Shown here: positions 1-12,066 of the stretch, piece by piece | Position numbering within the stretch: the stretch's first letter is position 1 | Layout: every line of letters starts with the position of its first letter | NCBI GenBank assembly: GCA_948474755.1 | Contig: CAOLHI010001315.1 | Span: forward strand, 372,001-436,000 | Source: Ctenosaura bakeri | Lineage: Eukaryota; Chordata; Lepidosauria; Squamata; Iguanidae | Direction: 5' to 3' | Length of the DNA: 64,000 nt | Notes under the pieces: model-generated | What the model saw: only the letters and a program-made list of their open reading frames with translations | What the model was told of the DNA's origin: nothing | Database searches by the model: none | Position numbers and translations under genes: made by a program

Positions 1-480
1 TTTATTTATTTATTTATTTATTTATTTACTTACTTACTTACTTACTTACTTATTCAGTACCATCTATGTACACGGTACTTTAAAAGTAAAACAACCAAAA
101 AACAGTGGATCCCGCCAAAGGTCTAAAATATATGTATATGTGTACACACACACACATACAGAAGGATGGAAGGAATAATAAAAGTATACCATGTAATCGT
201 AAAACAAATTATCTAAATAAAATACAAAAAAATACAATGAAGCAAACTGACAAATACATGTAATCAAAATATACAAGATTATAAAACAATATGGAACTAA
301 AATTCCAAAATTCTTCATATATTAGAACAAAGTTTTTTTAAAAAATTAAACAATTCTATTAGAAACACAAAGTTCAAACTATTTAAACACATATTTTATT
401 TAACATGTATTTAGCACATATTTTTTTAAAAAAGAGCCCACTCCGTTCAATGTCCCTTCTACCACAAGAAGTAAGATGCA
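1..480. repeat. AT-rich sequence beginning with (TTTA)n/(CTTA)n microsatellite
   Basis: Bases 1-52 are a TTTA tract followed by a CTTA tract. The rest to about 480 is A/T-rich with a short CA tract near 146-156. No exon is supported; it may be the tail of an interspersed element. Confidence 0.6.
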
Positions 481-489
481 AAGGTCTAC

Positions 490-640
490 CTAAATAAAAA
501 GATCTTTGCCTGCTAGCAGAGAGGGGGCCAACCGAGCCTCCCATGGGAGGGAGTTCCATAACCCAGGAGCAGCCACCAAGAAGACCCCCTCATGTGTCCT
601 CACCAAATGTTCCTGCAATGGTGGCAGGACAGAGAGAAAT
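490..640 (+). repeat. Interspersed repeat of unknown family, copy 1
   Basis: The run from aaataaaaagatctttgcctgc through gggagttccataacccaggagcagccaccaagaagacc is recognisably the same element as 30410-30575. I cannot name the family. Confidence 0.5.
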
Positions 641-2239
641 CAAGGTACACTTCATTAATTTGCAGGTCTCTTCTGCTCCACTTTCTTGCATGTTTCATAA
701 GCATGCTGCAGGACTCACCCTGCAGCGCCATTTGCAGGGTGGGAGCATGGGTGGCAGGAAGATGGAGGCCCTTCTGGCCTCCTGCAGGCTGGACGGGTGG
801 GCCATTTCTGGGGATGGAGGGCCTTGCGGGGATAACCAGAAGCCCACGAAGCGGCGGCCAGTCAGAGCACACCTCCTGCGCTTAGACTGGCTGCCATGGC
901 CTGCTGGGCGGTCATAGGGGATCACCTCCCCTACAGCCGCCTGGGAAACCAGCAATCCAGGTCCATGCTACTTCCCACCCACCCTCTCTTTGTAGTTTGT
1001 TATGGCTGTTCACCTGTTATGTTGGCTATTGTGTATTGGTTTTATGGTTTTGTTCTGTTGCTTCTCTGTCACAGCTTATTGGCGGTCACACGCGTCTCGG
1101 ATCCAGGTGGGTCAGGGTCAATGGCCTTTGGGCAAGGTTCATTGGCCCCTTGTGGTTTGGAAGGGGATGCAAGGCGGCAGCAAGCATGTCCGGCTCAGGG
1201 GGACATGCTTTGCTTGCACCTCCTGGTGACAGGGGGTCCTGGTGGTGGGATCCCCTGGTGGCCATTAGTGATTCCAGCACTGGGTTGGAAGCTTGGGTAT
1301 ATTGGTCAGCAGCGGGCTGACCGATGGCAAGGATCCAGACCCATGTTTTGGCCAACCCATTGTATGCTGTAGCCAATAAAGTTGTGGCCTTTGTTCCCCA
1401 ATTTTGGTGTGTTGTCTATTCTGAAGCCCCATCGCCACTACCCACGCAAACTGTTCCTTTTTTTCCCTCTTGCATTTCACTGGACTGCAGGCAGCCAGCT
1501 GCGATCTCACCCCACTGAAAGAACAGCACAGCTCTGGAGTCCATGCTTTGGTTCAGAAAACACAAGGAAGCTTCTTGCTCCTACCTTGCTCTACTCAGCT
1601 GTAGGTCCTGGAGATGTCAGTGACACAGCGTCCAGTCCCACATCTACCTCTCAGCTCATTTCAGTACGGAAAGGAACCTTGGCTTTATATGGCTAACTGG
1701 CATGGGCAAAAAAACCGTGGGAGATTAGGAGAGGTGACAATTTCACGTTTAACAAGGGTGTAGAACATTTACTTGTTCTTCTGAACACACTGAGGAAATG
1801 AGTAGGTTTTTGTCTATACACAATGCACCATGTATATTTGGTTTGAAAATAATCAACAAACTCCCTAACCAAATATATCAAGGCTTAACAGTTTTGAGGA
1901 ACTGATATGACAGAATTTCCAGTATCTGAATCCCTCCAAGTCAAACTTCAAGATCCAACAGTGGCTATTTAAGGCCTTTTCAACTTTCAAAGTACTGTCA
2001 AGAAATAGTTTCTATGTATATCTGTATAGTATTGTATATATGAACGATTGAATCAGAAATGTATAACTTTGTAATATGGACTTTATTATTTGCATGCATA
2101 CAATAAAAAGAAAATTAAAAAAAAGAAATAGTTTCTGGCATTTTGGAGTGCTCACATGTGCTTCACCCATGTTACTCTGCAATCCTTGTAATATTCCTGC
2201 CATGATATTCTTGCAAACAAACTGGTAAACTGTGGGCTA
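641..2239. other. Unassigned repeat-like sequence
   Basis: The open frames here are overlapping and unrelated to any family I know. AATAAA at 1375-1380 followed by a GT-rich tract looks like the 3' end of an LTR or other retroelement, but I could not fix termini. The stretch 1690-2230 is AT-rich with nothing recognisable. Confidence 0.35.
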
Positions 2240-2361
2240 GCAATGCTACTGTTAAGTGGATTTGTAACTGGTTGACTGACCAAGTGTAAAGCATGCTCAC
2301 CGATGCCTTCTCTTCACTTTGGGGAAAAATAACCAGTGGAGCGCATCAAGGTTCTGTCTTG
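2240..2361 (+). mobile_element. CR1 fragment (reverse transcriptase part)
   Basis: The frame reads WLTDQ, a stop, then SMLTDAFSSLWGKITSG, followed by a QGSVLG-like motif. The same region of the CR1 reverse transcriptase reads MLTNACFSSWREVTS in the longer copy at 12750-13070. It is interrupted by the element starting at 2362. Confidence 0.7.
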
Positions 2362-2878
2362 GGCCTTTTTTGCACAGGCCTTCTGTTGCGCGACAGCCCC
2401 GTGAGCCTTGCGGGAGTGGGAGCGTCGCTCTGCACGACGCACTCCCACTTCTGCCGGGCTCACGGGGCTGAAGCGGCGCGATCGCGGGTTTTTTGATTTT
2501 CGCTTCGAAGTGCCCGTGCACACTTACCTCCTGTGCGGAGCGTCGGGGAGGCGGCCGGCTCGCGCTTCCTTCTCTCCGCCCCTGCGGAAGGAAGGGGCGG
2601 GGCGCTAGCACGACGGACGCGACAGCCTCCTGCTTCACGTGCGCGCGCAGGGCAGGACAGACGGACGGCCTCCTGCTTCGCGCACGCGTGCGGGGGGACG
2701 GATGGGACAGGCTCCTGATTCGCCCGGGGGGAGGGCGGCTCGTGCGACACTGTCGCTTCCCCGCTCGTTCCTCCGCCTGCGGAAGGAACAAGCGGGGAAG
2801 CAGCAGCCTTCCGGAGGAGACTTCTCGCGCGAGCCGCCCTCCCCCGCTCGCGTGAGAAGCCTCAATGCGAAAAGGGCC
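2362..2878. mobile_element. CpG-rich Harbinger-type miniature element, TSD TTG
   Basis: Ends are GGCCTTTTTTGCA on the left and, in reverse complement, GGCCCTTTTCGCA on the right. They are flanked by TTG at 2359-2361 and 2879-2881. The 517-base interior is very CpG-rich with internal inverted repeats (for example cgggagtgggagcgtcg and its near complement about 40 bases later). No coding frame is credible. Confidence 0.75.
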
Positions 2879-3085
2879 TTGGTGTTATCCCAAAAGGTGG
2901 GTGATGCCAATGCCTCTATGAAAGGTTGGGGAAATATTAGTTCAGAGGAAGGCCTGTGAGAAGGGAGTAACTTAGCAGGTTCTTCTACACCTGTTTTTAC
3001 CAGTACTAATGCAGGAATACCAGTTGGAGATTCAGAAGTATGTTTCAAAAATGTTTTATTTGGGGGAAATTATCAGGCACACACA

Positions 3086-3501
3086 GGCCATTTCTGCACT
3101 TTACCTGTCTCCATTGTTGTGCCATCACAATCCCGGTAGTGCCACTGCCAGAATGCAGTGCAATGCGAACACTTCCCTCTATGCCCGGCCAGTTGCCTGC
3201 AGAAGGGTAGCGTGAATGACAGGCACCTTTATTCCACAATACAGCCGGCCACTTCCCGTGCTGCACTGGGGAAGGAAGCACCTAAATCTCCCCTCCTCCC
3301 TTTCTGCACAGCCACTGGCAATGGGAGCATCATGCAATCTGGGGGTATTACCAGATTTTTTTCCAGTGATGGAATATCCCACAATCATGCCAGGTGAGGA
3401 TGTGTTGGCAGCAGGACTGTGACAATGTTGTGAGAAAGCACAACTCGCAGACTGGCAGCAATGTCCCCATCGCAAAACAGCCACGCTGTGCAGAAACGAC
3501 C
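3086..3501. mobile_element. Harbinger-type miniature element
   Basis: Left end GGCCATTTCTGCAC; right end in reverse complement GGTCGTTTCTGCAC. The interior resembles the elements at 6586-7020 and 41660-42046. No clean 3-base target duplication. Confidence 0.6.
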
Positions 3502-4111
3502 AAGTAACCAATCAGTCTCACAATCACACAAGACTAGCTGAAGGACAGGGAGTAAAAACTGGATAGCAAGAAATTTAGAGCAAAGTGGGCAGTATTTCCC
3601 TATCCTGAAGAGAAAAGACAAAGTGATGTGGCTCAGACTAGGAGTCCGAGGCTCGTACAAGAACAGGAAGCAGAGCAGCAGACTGATGACCTACGACCAG
3701 TGTACTACAAGGTGTCTGGCTCAGAGCCGCAGTCTGAATACCCTTTTTCTGCCCTGAAAGTGAGGGTGTTAATGGCTCTCCAGAGGTACAAACAATGGGG
3801 TCCACAACAGGCTAATGGTCTTAGCATTTGGTGACAAACAAGTGATAGGAATCATGATAACTCCTTAATGGCTGGACAAGTGAGGAAACAAAGGAGACCT
3901 TCAGGAGGAAGGGGAAATAGGTTAAGGACAATCAGCTGCTATTGGGTGCTATTGTTTCTGAAGGTTATTGAAGGGATGTTGGCAAGTCCATTAACACCAG
4001 AACTTCCCAACTGATCCCTTGACTAAGACTCAGCCATGCCCTGAGGTCCCATGTGAGATTTATATTTTATGCCAATTAAATGCCAATTATATCATATCAT
4101 GGAGTGCAGGT
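3502..4111. other. No feature recognised
   Basis: Unique-looking sequence with no exon pattern or repeat that I can identify. Confidence 0.4.
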
Positions 4112-4256
4112 ATATGGCATGGTTTCTTGGAGGTTTTTAAGCAGAGGCTTGATGGCCATCTGTCGGGAGTGCTTTGAGGATGTTCCTGCATGGCAGGGGG
4201 TTGGACTGGATGGCCCCTGGGGTCTCTTCCAACTCTACATTTCTATGATTCTATGG
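4112..4256 (+). mobile_element. CR1 3' end
   Basis: Carries the standard CR1 tail: gaggtttttaagcagaggc, then tggatggcc, then tctcttccaactct and the terminal tgattctatgg repeat. Confidence 0.85.
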
Positions 4257-5147
4257 TAACACGGGGAACAGTGTTGCTAAACATCCTTATAACCAGCTTG
4301 GATGATGGAATAGAGGACACACTTATCAAATTTACAGAATTCAAAATGGCCTTGACAGATTAGAGAGCTGATCAAAAATGAACAAAATTAATTTCAGCAG
4401 AGACCACATTTCGGCAGGAAAAATAAATGCACAAATATAGGATATGTGACACCTGGTTGGACAGCAGCACAGGGTCTAGGGGTCTTAGTAGACCTCAGGC
4501 TAAACAAACATCAACAGTGGGATGCAGCAGCCAAAAAAGCCAATGCAGTTCTGGGCTGCATCAACAGGAATATAGTACTCAAACAGTGGGAAGCAGTAAT
4601 GACACTCTATTTTGCTTTGGTGAGACCTTACCTGGAATACTGTGTCCAGTTCTGGACACCACAATTCAGGAAGGATATTGACAAGGTGGAACACGTCCAG
4701 AGGAGGACAACCAAAATGGTAGAAGGCATGGAAACCATGAAGCTCTGGAGAAGCAGGTTAGGCAACTGTATATGTTTAACTTGGTGAAGAGAAGATGGAG
4801 AGGTGATATGGCAAAACCATCAGTAGATATCTGAAAGGAAATCAGGTAGAAAATGGAGTGAACTTGTTTACCACTGCCCCTGGAACTAGAACAAGAACTA
4901 GTGGGCTCAAGTTATAAGAAAAGGCATTCCACCTAAGCATTAGGAAGAGTTTCCTGAGAGTAAGAGCCATTTGGTATTGAAATAGATTGCATAATAGTGT
5001 GGTGGATTCTCCTCTTTGGATGTCTTTAGACAAAGGCTGGATGGATATCTCTCTCAGGTGTGCTTTAGTCATGTATTTGTGCATGGCAGGTGAGTTAACT
5101 AGATGGCCCTCAGGGTCCCTTCATATTTTGTGATCCTATGATCTCAA
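4257..5147 (+). mobile_element. Degenerate CR1, C-terminal part of ORF2 and 3' end
   Basis: Decayed frames match other CR1 copies here: AAKKANAVLGCINRN, then [18 protein letters not shown], then VEHVQRRTTKM. It ends near ttttgtgatcctatgatctc. More diverged than the CR1 at 12-14.8 kb. Confidence 0.8.
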
Positions 5148-5404
5148 GGTGGTCTACATGGGGTGGCCAGGTGAAATGAGGGAGAAGGTTCCTACACATG
5201 TGTTAGCTGAGAAGAAGGGACTTCAGGAGTTGTTGCTGGCAAGAACAGCTGATGAATCCACTGTTTCAGGGACAGCAAATTCCATCTCTTCTGCAAAACC
5301 ATTCAGAATCCAGGAGCAGTGCCATCTTTTTTATCATACCACTATAAGCATATGTATCCTCTCTCTTTTTTTTTTTTTTAACTTTAAAAAATATGCAGTG
5401 AGAC

Positions 5405-5535
5405 AGGTTAACCCAGGAGTAAATAACAAGTCCAAAGTCATCCAATTAATTTCTGGGATGAATATGAATTTGAACCTGGATCTCTGTGGCTCTAATCTAG
5501 TGCTCTAACCATTGTAACATGCTGCCTTATACTGC
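5405..5535 (-). mobile_element. MIR-like (CORE-SINE/L2-type) fragment
   Basis: On the minus strand it reads as the older amniote SINE/L2 tail: an AACCATTGG-like end, GAGCACTAGATTAGAG, then a GGTTCAAATTCA box that resembles a tRNA B box. Family assignment from memory of the consensus. Confidence 0.5.
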
Positions 5536-6585
5536 CTCTGTGAAATAAGCCTGTGTTATGATCTCCATAGTACAAATAGACTGAGACTTTGCATTGACTG
5601 CTTTGAGGGTAATAACTATCCATTACATGGCAGATGTTTCCCAGTAGATCCCCTTACAAATTTTATTGTGCTGGTGCCAATATTGAAATTTAGTCACTGT
5701 CACAACCCTGCTGATCTTATACACTTGTGTACATTCTCTTAACACATGCAGTTATATTTTACTGATTGTTTGCAACAGGCGTGTTCAGTTTGTGGCTGCA
5801 TCAGAAGAATGCCACAAGCGTGACCATTTCACACGGATGTAAATTCTATTTTCAATGCCTTTGGTGAACCACTTCCTTCCCCAGGACTGCAGAAACAATT
5901 ATTGCACTTTATTCCCCATTGTGCAACAGGTCAATAAGTCAGTGTGTGGAGTGTGTGGAGGGGGGTGGGAGGGGAGGGGCTATGGCGCAAGGGTTGGGGC
6001 CACTGTGTGCGGAGTTGTGGCTGCGGCACATGGGGGCATGGCCAGGGCATGCAGGGGCATGGCTACAGGTTGAGGATGCCCCCAAAACATTGCCACCTGG
6101 GGCAAATCCCGCCCTCACTCCCACATCCCTACGTGACTGCAATAAGTATCATGGCTCACCCCATAGGATCCAAAGAACTTGACACAGAGGAGTCAGCCCT
6201 AGTGTTGTATGATTCAGTCAGCAAGGTTGGCCCTGGAAGCAGGTGGTTCGAATGCCAGACCTGTTGGGTAGTTAATCCAGGCCAGGTAGTCACAGGTTAT
6301 CCAGCAGGATGAAGGAAGAAGGAAGAAGGTGGTCATCAGACGGTCCAGAAATCCCACAACGAGCCTGTTACTGCCCAGCACACCCCTCAATATTGATATG
6401 GTTTAACTGGCAAATTTTATTTAATTGGCAAGCTACATTAATTAGCACTGATATAAAATGGGACCTGAGGTGACCGAAGGTCTAACTGGAGAGAAGAAAA
6501 TTACTGACTATAAATATGAGATTGCAAGGAAGGTAAGCCCAAACACCCCTCCAAGTGCAGCCAAAGTCCTTGTCAGGCAGATTAT
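5536..6585. other. No gene; GC-rich minisatellite-like patch
   Basis: 5940-6070 is G-rich with repeated ggggcatggc units. A GGTTCGAATGCCAG B-box-like sequence at about 6244-6258 has no matching A box or cloverleaf. Nothing else recognised. Confidence 0.4.
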
Positions 6586-7020
6586 GGCCCTTTCTGCACC
6601 TTACTTCTTTCCGGCGCGGGGGCACAGGGATCACGCAAACAGCCTCTTGCAAGAGGCTGTCACGTCCCCACTGCTTCGGCTCTGCAGGAGTTGCTGGCCA
6701 GCCGGCAACTAGGCAGCATGAGGGCTCTGCCTCGTCCTTCCGCAGTGCAGCCAGGTATTTTCCCAGGCTGCGCCAGGGGAGGAAGTGCGAGGGCCGTGGC
6801 TCCAGAGCTCCACATGCAAAGTAAGTGTGCATGGGGCTCCAGAGTGATGCACGATCATGCACCATTTTCAGCTACAAGCCAGAACTGAAATAGTGCGCAA
6901 TTGGCACCTGCCGGCCCCGGTAGTGTCACACAATTGCAAGGACATCGTCTGAAACACTCCTCGCAATCGCGCAAGATTCCAGAGGCCCTTTCGCATGGCA
7001 AATGCCATGTGAAAAGGGAC
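6586..7020. mobile_element. Harbinger-type miniature element
   Basis: Left end GGCCCTTTCTGCACC; right end in reverse complement GTCCCTTTTCACATGG. The interior (caagaggctgtcacgtcccc and so on) matches the copy at 41660-42046. Confidence 0.65.
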
Positions 7021-8419
7021 TAAAGGCAACCTCAGAGATAATAGGCTTATGCAAAGCTGAACCTCTCTGGTGGAATACAATGGTCTAGCCAAACAGTGAT
7101 TGTGTTGACTCTGTTGCTTTCTTCCTGAATATCTCTCTACATTGTTCTAGACCTTTCCTCGAGCACAGGGCTATTATGACAATCATCATCCCTTTGTCAC
7201 CTAAGCAGTGAAACCATCAATACTGTCTGGACCCTATTATCTGTGTTGCAATTCCCATTGTCCACTTGGCTGGGAGAGCCATTCACAACCATATCCACAA
7301 GGTAGATTTTGGGTATAAGAACGCTGAGTTTTGAGCAGTTGAGTGCAATTTCTCACCTTGCTGAATGCACGCTGTCATTGCAATTCCCAATCAAAAACTG
7401 TCTTTAGGTTCCTGCCTAAGCCACACTGTTGCTCTTCCCTTGCTGATCTCTGAATCGATAATTATTGCTCAAATCCCTCAAAGTCCTATATCCACACTTT
7501 CGTCTCTTTACCTTCAGTTAGTCCTTGTGTGAGTGTTTGAATATTTCGTGTGCTTGTGAATCCTCAATAAAACACATTTTTAGTTTATTTTTGAATCTCT
7601 GGCTGATTCTTTTCCACTTTGGTAGAAAAATCTCATTAAGTGAAATAATTCCCCATTGTCACATGAAGTTACTAGCATCACAGGTGGACCCTTGAGTCAC
7701 CCACATTTTGGGGTAATGAGATAGTAGTCCAAACAAACAAAGCCAGCAAGAAGTAAAACAGAGTTGTAAATAGTAGCCAGTCCAAGGTCAGGAAGACACA
7801 AACACTGAAGAGGACTACCAGTTACCAACATAAATGGTTGTAAGCAACAAAGTCTTCAGAGAGATGCTGGGAGATTTATAGCCAGCTGTCTCAAGGCACC
7901 AGGTGCCTGATTAATCAGCTTTTCCTATTTAACAGTCACAGGGGTTGGCATAACATTGCCTTGTCTCTTTGTTGCTCTGCAAATGATGGCAATGTGTTCT
8001 CAGCATCTGCCACAACCAGCTGGGGATTAGTCCCCCCTCATGCCTCAGACCTGGAGAGATGACCATCATCAGGAGCTATAGATTCCTGGCACTCTCACTC
8101 TTGTGTCTGATCTTCTGACTCCACACGGTGAGTTAAGACACCTAGAAAGGCCTGACAGACCTTTCCAGAATCTGGGGAGCTAGTGCCAAATAAAGCTGAT
8201 GAGAACCTTCAGCCGAATGGTCCTCTACCTCACAGAAAACCAAGGGACACCGAAGAGACAACATCACCATTTACAACACATTGATAAGAAAAGCAGCAGC
8301 ACTGAAAAAGCCAATGTCAATATCTCTTGCAGAAGCATAAAGGAAAAAGGCCAAGCAATCAACCACCTGGCATCTCAAGCGGCTATAAATCTCCTGTTGT
8401 ATGCAATAATTCATTGTTA
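7021..8419. other. Unassigned; possible retroelement 3' end near 7566
   Basis: AATAAA at 7566-7571 sits after a T-rich tract in an LTR-like context, but I found no TG/CA termini or target duplication. 7700-8400 holds nothing recognisable. Confidence 0.3.
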
Positions 8420-9325
8420 CCGTAGTTTCTAGCCCGGACTTGTGGGATATTAGATATCATTTGATATCAATAATTTGGCCTTCTTTACCCCTTCATCTAC
8501 ACGTGCTTGCGAGGCCCCTGGACAAGCACACACAAAGGCACTGCTGCAAATAGCTGAGCCATTCAAAACGGATCCAGGCAGGCCAGTAATAGCCAGACTG
8601 CAGCTTTAGGAGACCTCAAGGCAAGTACCCGCTTTTAGATCCATTATGTATGCATGCTACATACAAAGGACTCCCTGCCCCAAGCAGGCACCTTGACGAG
8701 CCAAATACTCACCTGTCAAGCACTCCGCGTTTGCATACTGGCTACTCTATTGACAACTCTGTCATAACTCAATCATGTAAAATACTGACCTTTCGGAGGC
8801 TTTGTCTCCAGCCCGAAACTCATTGTTATCCCCCAGAACGGACTAGCCTACGGGCACATTTTCCCCTATAAGACCCCCTGACTTTGAGCGCTTCCTCGGA
8901 TCGCTCTTGGCTTCCGTCCCGCCTTGCTGTCGTTTCGTTCAGCGAGCCTTCTTGTGCTGAGAATCCTCACTTCCACGAACTTCTTCTTCAGACTATCTGG
9001 GCTTCAGGACAGGTGTAGTATTTTCCATACAAAGCCTCCTCTTAAAATCCCTCTATCCAACTCCTACCTTTATTTCAATAGTTCTCTGTGTGAGTGTGTT
9101 ACATACACGTGTTTGACTGTGCTGTACATCAATAAAAACAACAATTATTATTTACTTCTATTTGCTCCTTGACTTGGCCTGACCCCGTAGACATTGGGTT
9201 CAAGATCTTGCAAGGTTGCCCTGCCTCTTGTATTGCTAGCGGTGCTCATGCTAACTCCCTTCCCCATTGTGAGCACATCGAGGTGTCCCTCCCGGGACCC
9301 CAGAAATCAGGGGAACATCATTCTA
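8420..9325 (+). mobile_element. LTR (sense orientation), probable solo copy
   Basis: A CTATAAGA box near 8866 lies about 260 bases before an AATAAAA signal near 9130, followed by a gacattgggttcaagatc tract and a cccgggacccc end. The same order appears in reverse at 18621-19335, so this is an LTR family. The 5' boundary is approximate. Confidence 0.6.
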
Positions 9326-9928
9326 CCTTGTCTCTCAATACGCTTGGCTTTGGATTGTTGACTGCCGGACAGGCTTCAGTCATATGTTTCATTTTCTTTC
9401 CCTTTTAGCTTTCCTGTTATGACTGCTGGCTTCTTGGGGCTGATTCCGGAATATCTGAGGCCTTGTTACTGCAGTTCCCTTCCTCTCCAGTGGACCTCCA
9501 AGATTGCCCCTGTTTGGTCTGGACTGATTTGACCTCTCGTTAACATCTTTCTCCTACCTTTCTCCTAGTCTGCCTTTCTTTCCACTTGCTGCCTCTAGGC
9601 ACAGAACAATAAGCAGACACACTTCCACACCATCAATTGCACAAATTTGGTTATATTCAGAAGGGTGAGATAGTGAAATCAGTGGATAACTACATGAATG
9701 TAGATTTACACTTGTGCAAATATAATGTATGCCCTTGGCCACTATTTCCAGTTTGCAACAGGCAAACCCCAAGGTCTCAAAAAAGAGTTGGGATATGAAT
9801 GCAGCTGCCAAAAAGACAAACCCAGTTCCCTTAGCAAGTGGCTTTCTGTACAAAGCATTTGAGAGGTGTACCAGACCATTAGGCCTGGTCTCCCCATGCA
9901 TTGAATCACTTCATTACTGGAACATTTT
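9326..9928. other. No feature recognised
   Basis: No exon or repeat that I can identify. Confidence 0.35.
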
Positions 9929-10093
9929 GGCCATTTCCGCACGAGACTGTTATAGCGCTATTATTCTACTTGCAACATCCTATGGAATCCTGGGGTTTGC
10001 AGTTTCGGGAGGGACCACCCTGCAAACCCCAGGATTCTATAGGCTGTTGCAAGTGGAATAATAGCACTATAACAGTCTAGTGCAGAAATGGCC
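9929..10093. mobile_element. Palindromic GGCC-ended miniature element, copy 1
   Basis: A near-perfect inverted repeat: the first half ends ggaatcctggggtttgcag and the second half is its reverse complement. Termini are GGCCATTTCCGCAC and GGCCATTTCTGCAC. Confidence 0.75.
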
Positions 10094-10157
10094 TAATTAG
10101 AAGAGACAGCATGCATGCGTGGGCTGTCAGGGTTACACTATCACAGACACAGAAGGT

Positions 10158-10490
10158 ATGTCTCGTTTGCCCCCCCCCATATTCATGGGTTCTGCAGATT
10201 CAACTAACCACAGCTCAAAAATATTCAGAAACATAATTCCAAAAAACCAGACTGTGATTTTGCCACACACTGAGCACTACGCCGACGTGTAGGCATGCCC
10301 TGCTTTAGCCTCCTACCGTTCCACAGATCCTCAGATTCTCTCTGGCACTCATTTGAGCTGTTTGCCATTTTAGATAAGGAATGGCATTTTAGTACACCAT
10401 TCCACCTATTGGGACTTGAGCATCCGTGGATTTTGGTATCTGATAGAGGGAGGGTCCTGGAACCAGACCCCTTTGTCTATTGGGGGTATT
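10158..10490 (+). mobile_element. Tigger-type (MER2-like) DNA element
   Basis: Starts with a tcatgggttctgcagattcaac-type tract and ends with ttttggtatctgataga, then a tcctggaaccagaccc tract. These mirror the two ends of mammalian MER2/Tigger elements. A sister copy is at 41262-41590. Confidence 0.55.
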
Positions 10491-12066
10491 TCCTTCCATC
10501 GTCTTAATCACAGTTTACACACTCTGCAGCTCATCTTCAGTTGCTCCTTTAATCAGTTCACACACACCAGGGTTGACCTCACTGCACCTCTGTTTGTCCA
10601 AAGAGATCAGACATGACAGAAGAAGCAGGAAGTAGACAGGGTTAATTTTTGTTTTGTTTTTTCTTTTGAAACTCACTGAGCAGCTCAGGTAAGAGAGATA
10701 AGGTCAGGCTGTGTCTCTCAGCACACAGCCTTTCTGCTGAGTTCACAAACTGTTCAGCCACCCATTCACAATAAACAATCACTTCGTTTGCTTTTGGAGC
10801 CATTTGCCATCTGTCTGCATCCTGATCCCATTCTTAGCAAACTCATTGTTCAGTTACATAAGGCTGGCCGTGGAACCCTTTGCATCCCAGCTAATAGAGC
10901 TTAAGCGTTCGTTGGCCTGCTAGAAGGGAGATTTTGAGTTATCTTGCTCCTGTGTTGTGCTCTCTCCACGTTCTTGCCTTCCTTCTTGTTCAAATTGAGA
11001 TCTGTTTGCCCCTAGCAGTATCTCAGTAGGCTGGTCTGATTGGGTTCCCTGTGCCTTTTCTTTTTAAAAGAAAAAAAAAATCTGTGTCATGATTTACACA
11101 CACACAAACACACACACACACACATTGCACAAAATAAAATAGATAAACACAAAACTAAAAGAAAAACACAAATGCATCATATGACCAAACAGATTATATT
11201 TAAAAGAAACCAACTCAAGGTAAAAAAAGATCTGGGGAATGGGGTGCTTAATACAGTGGAAATTTAGACCCAGCGTAAATTTGCTCTGGGGAAAAAAAAA
11301 GGCACATTCCATACTGGGAATAATTAGAAAGAAATGGAGAAGAAAAGCAACCATAGCATCATACTGCCCTCAAACAAATCTAGGGTGGGGCTAGAATTAA
11401 CCAGCACGCTTTTAATCACTGAACATGAAAAGGGATATTGTAAAGTCGTGAGAAGTTCAAAAAAGGGTACCGAAATGAGCTTAAGGGAGAAAAAATAATA
11501 AAAGTTGATAATATTGCCCAAACAGATGGGGTTCTGGAATACTTGTAAAAATGTCACCTCCATGGCAAACACATTTTTGAACAACTCCAGGAGATAAGAG
11601 TGAATTTAATTCTTGGTTTCTTTGGTTATCTTGGGGGACTGTGAAAACAAACCCACCCTCCCCACAACCATAAAGTGCACAGGAGATGGTAATCTTTTCC
11701 TCATTCTTTGGTGGTTTATAGATATATAAAGAGTACACGAGTATAGGGGCACATAAAAGTTTTATATAGGTTTTAAAAAGACTGCTCAATCCACTTTTAC
11801 CTTAGGAGATAACAACAGGAGGATTTTGCAATGAATTATTTCAATTAATCAAGGCAATATGATGCCGCATAAACCTTCATTTTAAAACGCAGCAGGGGAG
11901 TCTTGCTGGATCAGACCGGAAAGGAAAAGGTGGTGGAGCACTATGCTTCTCCCTGTGGCTTTGGCCCGCAGCCCATGAGAAGCCCACCAGCAGGACATGA
12001 GAGAAGAGCTGTTGGTCCCAGAAGCCCTCCTGTGGCTGCATTCAGCCTCTGAGGCTGGAAGCAATA
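10491..12066. other. AT-rich sequence, CA microsatellite at 11094-11125
   Basis: No exon is supported. The CA tract and flanking A-rich sequence explain the short frames. Confidence 0.45.

Noticed and set aside
543..1696. Cluster of overlapping 60-160 codon frames on both strands
   Set aside because: No conserved motif, overlapping in all frames, and part of the region is a repeat also found at 30.4 kb.
2362..2878. CpG island promoter
   Set aside because: The GC-rich block has transposon ends and a TTG duplication and interrupts a CR1, so it is an inserted element; no gene starts beside it.
6240..6300. Possible tRNA gene or tRNA SINE
   Set aside because: Only a B-box-like GGTTCGAATGCC is present; no A box at proper distance and no cloverleaf pairing.
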